Source of the DNA: Candidatus Helarchaeota ASGARD archaeon Hel_GB_B
GTDB taxonomy: Archaea > Asgardarchaeota > Lokiarchaeia > Helarchaeales > HEL-GB-B
Length of the DNA: 39,493 bases
Reading direction: 5' to 3'
Assembly (NCBI GenBank): GCA_005191425.1
Contig: SUPR01000022.1
Coordinates: 1-39,493, forward strand
The notes beneath the pieces are model-generated. The model was given only the letters and a program-made list of their open reading frames with translations. It was not told where the DNA came from and searched no databases. Positions 34,481-39,493 of the stretch are shown here, one piece after another. The translations under genes and the position numbers were made by a program. Each line of letters begins with the position of its first letter. Within the stretch, counting starts at the first letter, position 1.

Positions 34481-35353
34481 TTATAATAGCGCAGTTTTTA
34501 ATAAATCTTTACATGGACATGTACGTTCTGTTGGAATTTTGGGTATAACTCGTTCTAGCAATTTTTTTAGATTTTCGGCATTTTTTTCCATGACAGCCAA
34601 AATTTCTTCAATAGAGACGCTATAACGTTTGACATCTCCGCCACAATTTGGACATTTATCGGCATATTCAACAACGCCACATTTTTCACAAATTCCTGCC
34701 CAGACATCATAATCAGTGATTGTTGCAATAGAGACATAACATAATTCCAATTCTCGAGCTAATGCAACTTCTGGATATACCGTCATACCAATAATATCGC
34801 CACCCCATTGTCTAAACATCTTGGACTCAGCCCTGGTCGAAAATCTTGGCCCTTCAATACAGACATAAGTCCCACTATTATGGACTTTAATTCCTAAAGC
34901 TTTCGCTTCATTATAACATATTTCTCGTAATTCAGGACAGAATGGAGCAGCAACATCTATATGACAAACCTGTCCGCCTTCGTAAAATGTGTCTAATCTT
35001 TTTTTTGTCCTGTCAATAAATTGGTCTGTAATAACAAAATCACCCGTATCAAATCCTAACCTTAAACTCCCTACAGCCCCGGGACCTATAACCCTTGTAA
35101 CTCCCAATTCCTTTAAAGCCCATAAATTCGCCCTATTAGGGACTTTATGTGGAGGAATTTTATGCCCCCTACCATGCCTTGGAATAAAGGCAACTTTTTT
35201 ACCCTTAAAAATTCCAACAGTTATTAAATCAGAAGTTCTTCCATATGGTGTATAAACTTTTAGGTCTATCGCATCCTCAAGTAATTCTGGGTCATATACG
35301 CCAGTCCCACCAATTATACCAATTTCAGCAGTTTCATCTTTCCTTAAACTCAT
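34481..35353 (-). CDS. mtnP: S-methyl-5'-thioadenosine phosphorylase with zinc-ribbon insert
   Basis: About 290 aa purine-nucleoside phosphorylase of the MTAP group, which splits methylthioadenosine into adenine and methylthioribose-1-phosphate. Visible: GIIGGTGVYD (14-23), the phosphate-binding IPRHGRGHKIPPHKVPNRAN (59-78), IEGPRFSTRAESKMFRQWGGDIIGMT (168-193) and TITDYDVW (213-220), whose Asp pair favours 6-amino purines. Between TDYDVWAG and the C-terminal helix lies a CxxC-x8-CxxC zinc ribbon (C224, C227, C236, C239) that ordinary MTAPs lack. CPC at 281-283 matches the CxC motif known in Sulfolobus MTAP II. The open frame begins with TTG 35359; I start at ATG 35353. It is monocistronic. 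The zinc ribbon is the odd part and may mediate binding or stability. Confidence 0.92.
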   Translation of the reverse strand: MSLRKDETAEIGIIGGTGVYDPELLEDAIDLKVYTPYGRTSDLITVGIFKGKKVAFIPRHGRGHKIPPHKVPNRANLWALKELGVTRVIGPGAVGSLRLGFDTGDFVITDQFIDRTKKRLDTFYEGGQVCHIDVAAPFCPELREICYNEAKALGIKVHNSGTYVCIEGPRFSTRAESKMFRQWGGDIIGMTVYPEVALARELELCYVSIATITDYDVWAGICEKCGVVEYADKCPNCGGDVKRYSVSIEEILAVMEKNAENLKKLLERVIPKIPTERTCPCKDLLKTALL

Positions 35354-35542
35354 CACCAATCACTTCTAAATACTATGGATAATAAAATTTTGAGATATTT
35401 GATAGAAAAGATTTAATTCTAAAAGAACTGATCCAAATTATTATATATAATTTTTTCAAGTCCAAAAAATCAATTTTGAAAAAATTGAATAGTATTTGAT
35501 TTATTAAGTGAAGTTTCAAGATTTTTAATATTTTGAAAGTAA

Positions 35543-36952
35543 TTATTTAGAGGCAGACAAATTTCTTAAGCCATTTAATAATAATTTATGTAAATAAAAT
35601 TTTGTTAATGATGTTTTAATAAGGTTAAATGCAAATTTAGGAAACTTAAGTATAAAATGCTTGATATATAAATTTTTCATTATATTTTTAAGGACTTTTG
35701 GGTTCGTATCGGATAATTTAAATTCGAAATTCATCCAATCTAAGCCCCAATCCTCTAATTTCAATGGTGGATTAAAAAGTCCATTTTTAATGACATAATC
35801 ATAAAGAAAAGTCCCCGGATATGGAACAAAGATTTTAACCAAAAGATTATCAGGCATTAATTTGTAAATAAATTTCCTTGTAAGTAGTAAATCAGTCTGT
35901 TTTTCGGTCGGAAGACCTAGAATAAACGATGTTGAACTTTTAATTTTTACTTTTTTACATAGATTAACTGCGTCCATTGCTTGTTGAAGCGTAATGTCTT
36001 TTTTAATAAAATTCAAAATTCTTGGTGAACCTGACTCAATTCCAAAATAAATTTGATTACAACCAGCAATCTTTAATAATCTTGCCATATTTCTGGTTAA
36101 AAGGTCAACTCGACAATCTATAGCGAATGTTATATCTAATTTATTTTTATATATATTTCTACAAATATCCATTACCCGTTTATTATTCACAACAAAATTA
36201 TCGTCCCTAAAATTAATTTTATCTATTTTAAATTTCTCCTTTAAAAAAGAAATCTCTTCAATTACTCTGTCAGCGCTTTTTGACCGCCATTTTCTATTGT
36301 TGAATATCGTATTATAGCAAAAGCCACACCTAAACGGACAACCTCGAGAAGTCTGGATTGAAAAAATTTCAGATGCGTTATTTTCCCAGCCCATTAAAGT
36401 ATTTTTATATTTTCTAACATCTATAAGTTCCCAAGCTGGAAATGGAAGCGAATCTAAATCCTCTATAAATTTTCTGGGCGCATTTTCTCTGATTTTAATT
36501 CCATCATCTTTTGTTTCTTTCCAAATAAGTCCCTTAACATTTTCTAAATTTCGGTGATTTTCAATGGAATTGGCCAAATCAACTATTGTTTCCTCACCCT
36601 CCCCAACAACTACCATATCAATTTTAGAATTTTTAATAGTTTGAATTGGTAATAACGATGGATGAATTCCACCCCAAACTATAGGTATACCTTGATCATG
36701 GTAATACCCAGACATTCTTAATGCATCTAAAATCATTGGCCCCGTAAATGATGTTATACCTACCATTTCAGGATCAAATTTTTTACATTCTTTAAATCCA
36801 TCATTCTCAACATTATGGTCATAAATCATAACTTTATGTCCAGCTTCCCTTAAAACAGAAGCCAAACTTAATAGCCCCAATGGTGCTGCTGCAGCTATCG
36901 TAATACCTTTACTATAATTACGAGTTGTTGGATTGATAAGTAATATTCGCAT
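35543..36952 (-). CDS. B12-binding domain radical SAM protein
   Basis: 469 aa. Residues 1-140 have the cobalamin-binding Rossmann fold (MRILLINPTT, AAPLGLLSLASVLREAGHKVMIYD, FDPEMVGITSFT, VWGGIHPSLLP, VVGEGEETIVDL). The radical SAM core begins with SRGCPFRCGFCYN (C205, C209, C212: C-x3-C-x2-C), which binds the [4Fe-4S] cluster, followed by INFRDDNFVVN and CNQIYFGIESGSPRIL. A C-terminal region of about 100 residues, partly helical, follows. The family (BchE, P-methylase-like, hopanoid and lipid enzymes) includes methylases and cyclases; the substrate is not readable. Possible membrane or lipid role given the hydrophobic end is a guess. Transcribed alone. Confidence 0.9.
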   Translation of the reverse strand: MRILLINPTTRNYSKGITIAAAAPLGLLSLASVLREAGHKVMIYDHNVENDGFKECKKFDPEMVGITSFTGPMILDALRMSGYYHDQGIPIVWGGIHPSLLPIQTIKNSKIDMVVVGEGEETIVDLANSIENHRNLENVKGLIWKETKDDGIKIRENAPRKFIEDLDSLPFPAWELIDVRKYKNTLMGWENNASEIFSIQTSRGCPFRCGFCYNTIFNNRKWRSKSADRVIEEISFLKEKFKIDKINFRDDNFVVNNKRVMDICRNIYKNKLDITFAIDCRVDLLTRNMARLLKIAGCNQIYFGIESGSPRILNFIKKDITLQQAMDAVNLCKKVKIKSSTSFILGLPTEKQTDLLLTRKFIYKLMPDNLLVKIFVPYPGTFLYDYVIKNGLFNPPLKLEDWGLDWMNFEFKLSDTNPKVLKNIMKNLYIKHFILKFPKFAFNLIKTSLTKFYLHKLLLNGLRNLSASK

Positions 36953-37242
36953 ATAAACCGATTTTTACTTCCTTTTTTTAGATTATTAATCTTTCTTAAT
37001 GCTTTTTTCATATGAAAAACTAATAGAAAAAGATCACTTTAAAAAATAAATTAATTGAACATATCCTCTAAAAAAACTACTTTTAAAATACATTTAGCAT
37101 AAAAACAACTATAAATCTACATAAAACATCATAATAAATTAAACCTAAATAAAAAAAATAGCAATTCGAAATTTAATAACATATTGATTTTGGCATTGAA
37201 ATTAAGTTCCCCTTGATTATAAAAAAAGAAAAAATATAATTT
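36953..37242. other. Intergenic region, no feature seen
   Basis: About 290 AT-rich bases between two minus-strand genes. It should contain the radical SAM promoter near 36975-37000. Nothing else distinguishable. Confidence 0.35.
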
Positions 37243-39375
37243 CTAGGTCTGAGGAACAGGGACATCTAGGAATTCAAAAGAAATCCAGACTTTAAAGTCA
37301 CCGATTTTAACCTGCATCTTACCATTAGTAATGTCAATTGTTAGGTCATTATCCTGATAGTAATCATCATATAATCTCGAACATAATTCATGATCGGAAC
37401 TTGATATTGTTTCAGAGATGTTTTTATAACTGACATTATTCAATTTTATTGGTGGTGGATTAGCAGTATAGTTTTTTGTAATATTAGCGATGTTAATGTG
37501 ATATTTTGGATTATAATTAATGGATACAAGTCCGCCCAAAGCATTGACTGAACAGCCATCCGGGTCGTCAAAATAGATACTATATTCTAAATAAGTAATA
37601 TTAATTGAGAAATCGAATGGGTTATATATAGTTGCATTGACATAAGCGTTCATTGAATAAGAAATTGATGGATACGAACTCCAATCGACTTTTAACTCAA
37701 TGAAATTTAATCTTACTTGAGTTATCAAATCGTCATGGATACCCGTCAAGTTGACTATTGAATTATAAGATGTGTTCACAGTACTTTTCATTCCGTCCAC
37801 CTTAATGTTAATAGTCCCATTTAGTACGAGTTCGATGGTATTTCTATTAATATGCTGGGACAGGAGGTCTTCGACAGCACTCATATTTTTTTCACCAGAT
37901 ATTATGATTTGGACGGGAATGTTACTATTTCCGGGAATTAAATTAATTGATTTAGCAGTAAGGTTTCCAATCCATTCGGTCTTATAAGTCGTGTTTAATG
38001 TTGCATTTAAGGACACAGATAAGGGGGTTGGATTATTTACCATAAGAGTGGCATTTAAGGTTAGAGTTTTTGCAGTTGAGTTGGTCAAACTAATACTATT
38101 TATTCCATAATTAAAGGGAGGACTAGCAGGAAGAGTTATGTTCTTTTTATATCCATCGACCATATTAGAAATCACATTAGAGCCGTTAGCGACACCAATA
38201 AAAGTAATATTAATTTCTGTCCCAGACAAGTAATTAGTTAAGATATTAGATAATAAAGTTGCATTGGTCAATGTAAATGTTACATTTACCAAATATTTTT
38301 CAGTCCCGCTATAAACAGTTAAATTTGGAAATGAGACTGTACCAAGTTGTTCACCATTGTAGGAGGTATTAAAATAGATATTAGAGATATTAACAGGTCC
38401 ACTTGTTGGGTTATATATTTCCAACATGACATCTAAGTCAAATGAATCATTTGAGCAATCAGTTAGATTTATTGCTAAAATTACGCAATCAAATGCTTCC
38501 AGACCTGGCATTAAAACAGACAAATTTAATTTACTAATATAATACAATAATATATTATTTTTACTGGGAATTCCGGTAATGTTTAATAAGATATCAGTAT
38601 TGTTTAATAGCTGGTCTACCATATTATCAAAACGCGTAGAATTTACAAGAGAAACTATGCCAATTATGGTGATATTTTTAATACCTTCTTGAATTGAAAG
38701 TTGAGGTATTATAAGTTCACCTAAAATTTCATTTTGCCATGAAATATTAAAATGGACATCATTTAAGTTGAGTTTTAGAGTGGACGGATTTTCTATTTCA
38801 GTCGTTATGTTTGCTCTGAATTTTGTAGAGCTAGCGTTGAGAATAGAAAAACTAACTATTGTAAAATTTAACTGGTTATTCATACCGTTAAGAGAAATTG
38901 TTTTTGAAACAGGCTTGGTTATTGAGAAACCTAAAGCAGTAATAAAAGCATTGCCAGTCAATTCAACTTTAACGGTCGCATTTGTAATGAAATCATTGAC
39001 AAACATATTGAAATTGTTATTATTTTTAACGGTTATATTAACAGTCTGGTTGAAATGAGTTGTGACTCCGGTAATACTTATTTCGGTGATCTGACCAGTC
39101 CCCAATTCAAGATTTAAATATTTAATAGTAAAAGACATTGGGTGCAATATTGCATTAATTCCAGAAGGGTTTGTAATAGTCCCGCTGATTTTTACTTCCA
39201 TTGTGTCGTTATTAACACCTGAGACTTCGGCGGAATCAACGGAGACATCTGCATTTGCAAGTGCATTGTTACTTTGCATATTAAATATAAACCATAGTCC
39301 GATACCTAGACCAGAGATGCTTGCTCCTGCAATTATTATAAACAATATTATTGCATTAGTTTTAGTAAACTTCAT
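37243..39375 (-). CDS. Secreted membrane-anchored LEA14/WHy-like repeat protein
   Basis: 710 aa. An N-terminal hydrophobic segment (about 9-32) acts as signal anchor; the rest should face outside. It is made of about five tandem beta-rich units of roughly 110-130 residues. Each has a hydrophobic start such as FSILNASSTKFRANITTEIENPS, an IxNPT-type core (IENPSTLKLN, IYNPTSGPVN, VNNPTPLSVS, IYNPFDFSIN) and a following G-N-I-T-like strand pattern. This fits the LEA14/WHy fold (Pfam 03168), where N-P is the signature. N-x-S/T sequons are abundant, so heavy N-glycosylation is plausible. Such proteins are thought to be surface or stress proteins; the function here is unknown. No C-terminal TM or sorting signal is visible. 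Confidence 0.75.
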   Translation of the reverse strand: MKFTKTNAIILFIIIAGASISGLGIGLWFIFNMQSNNALANADVSVDSAEVSGVNNDTMEVKISGTITNPSGINAILHPMSFTIKYLNLELGTGQITEISITGVTTHFNQTVNITVKNNNNFNMFVNDFITNATVKVELTGNAFITALGFSITKPVSKTISLNGMNNQLNFTIVSFSILNASSTKFRANITTEIENPSTLKLNLNDVHFNISWQNEILGELIIPQLSIQEGIKNITIIGIVSLVNSTRFDNMVDQLLNNTDILLNITGIPSKNNILLYYISKLNLSVLMPGLEAFDCVILAINLTDCSNDSFDLDVMLEIYNPTSGPVNISNIYFNTSYNGEQLGTVSFPNLTVYSGTEKYLVNVTFTLTNATLLSNILTNYLSGTEINITFIGVANGSNVISNMVDGYKKNITLPASPPFNYGINSISLTNSTAKTLTLNATLMVNNPTPLSVSLNATLNTTYKTEWIGNLTAKSINLIPGNSNIPVQIIISGEKNMSAVEDLLSQHINRNTIELVLNGTINIKVDGMKSTVNTSYNSIVNLTGIHDDLITQVRLNFIELKVDWSSYPSISYSMNAYVNATIYNPFDFSINITYLEYSIYFDDPDGCSVNALGGLVSINYNPKYHINIANITKNYTANPPPIKLNNVSYKNISETISSSDHELCSRLYDDYYQDNDLTIDITNGKMQVKIGDFKVWISFEFLDVPVPQT

Positions 39376-39451
39376 AGATTTTATTTTAGAATTTTCATCT
39401 TAAAATCTTTATTATTTTAACTAAAGTTCGACACATCAAGTTATCTGAGAA

Positions 39452-39463
39452 TTTATATATAAA
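39452..39463 (-). promoter_or_regulatory. Probable TATA box of the WHy-repeat gene
   Basis: TTTATATATAAA lies about 77 bases before the start codon on the minus strand, leaving a leader of about 50 bases. It is the best TATA match in this stretch, though AT-rich background lowers confidence. Confidence 0.4.
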
Positions 39464-39493
39464 TCAGACTGGTATATATTAATTTTTTTGTTA

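Noticed and set aside
1..39493. CRISPR array or insertion sequence
   Set aside because: No regularly spaced direct repeats and no transposase or terminal inverted repeats were seen.

Overview
The window is strongly AT-rich archaeal DNA. The evidence is archaeosortase, NikR, a Hef/FANCM-type helicase, tungsten aldehyde:ferredoxin oxidoreductases (AOR), an archaeal glucan phosphorylase, TATA-box promoters and AGGAGGTGAT-like ribosome binding sites. A roadblock/longin-like winged-helix protein, a macro-CHAT fusion, wide low-information spacers and frequent TTG/GTG starts resemble Asgard (Lokiarchaeia-like, Promethearchaeota) genomes. That lineage call is inference; no rRNA or other phylogenetic marker is present. 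No tRNA, rRNA, CRISPR array or insertion sequence was recognised.

Layout. 1-5.2 kb (+): tail of ilvD, glucan phosphorylase, a first AOR and a membrane M28 peptidase. 5.2-7.8 kb (-): a PIN-like protein, a DsrE-like protein and a flavodoxin-type reductase. 8.4-10.1 kb (+): a small membrane protein and a membrane-anchored alpha/beta hydrolase. 10.3-12.5 kb (-): an unrecognised protein and a QueT-type transporter preceded by a structured leader that looks like a riboswitch. 12.6-14.7 kb: a Hef-like helicase facing a small protein with a perfect PCNA-binding motif. 15-18.2 kb (-): a zinc-finger polytopic membrane protein, an archaeosortase and a 2-hydroxyacid dehydrogenase, apparently one operon. 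18.5-21.4 kb (-): two multi-cluster ferredoxins and a second AOR, a redox operon. 22-27.5 kb: the roadblock/winged-helix protein, a thymidylate synthase, a ClpP/SDH-type protease-like protein with a small overlapping partner, and a methyltransferase. 27.6-30.1 kb: a Zn/Cd-type P1B ATPase divergent from NikR. 30.2-39.4 kb (-): a nucleotidyltransferase/CDP-alcohol phosphatidyltransferase fusion, the macro-CHAT protein, MTA phosphorylase with a zinc-ribbon insert, a B12-binding radical SAM enzyme and a large secreted LEA14/WHy-like repeat protein.

Physiologically this fits an anaerobe that ferments or oxidises organic matter. Glucan phosphorolysis supplies glucose-1-phosphate, AORs move electrons from aldehydes to ferredoxin, and the radical SAM, Fe-S and flavin proteins are typical of anoxic life. 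The strongest leads for something new are (1) the leader upstream of queT, where a hairpin loop can pair with the ribosome binding site in competition with a second hairpin and the predicted transcript start falls at the base of the structure; (2) the macro-CHAT fusion, a probable ADP-ribose sensor or eraser joined to a caspase-like protease; and (3) the PIP-box mini-protein facing the helicase.
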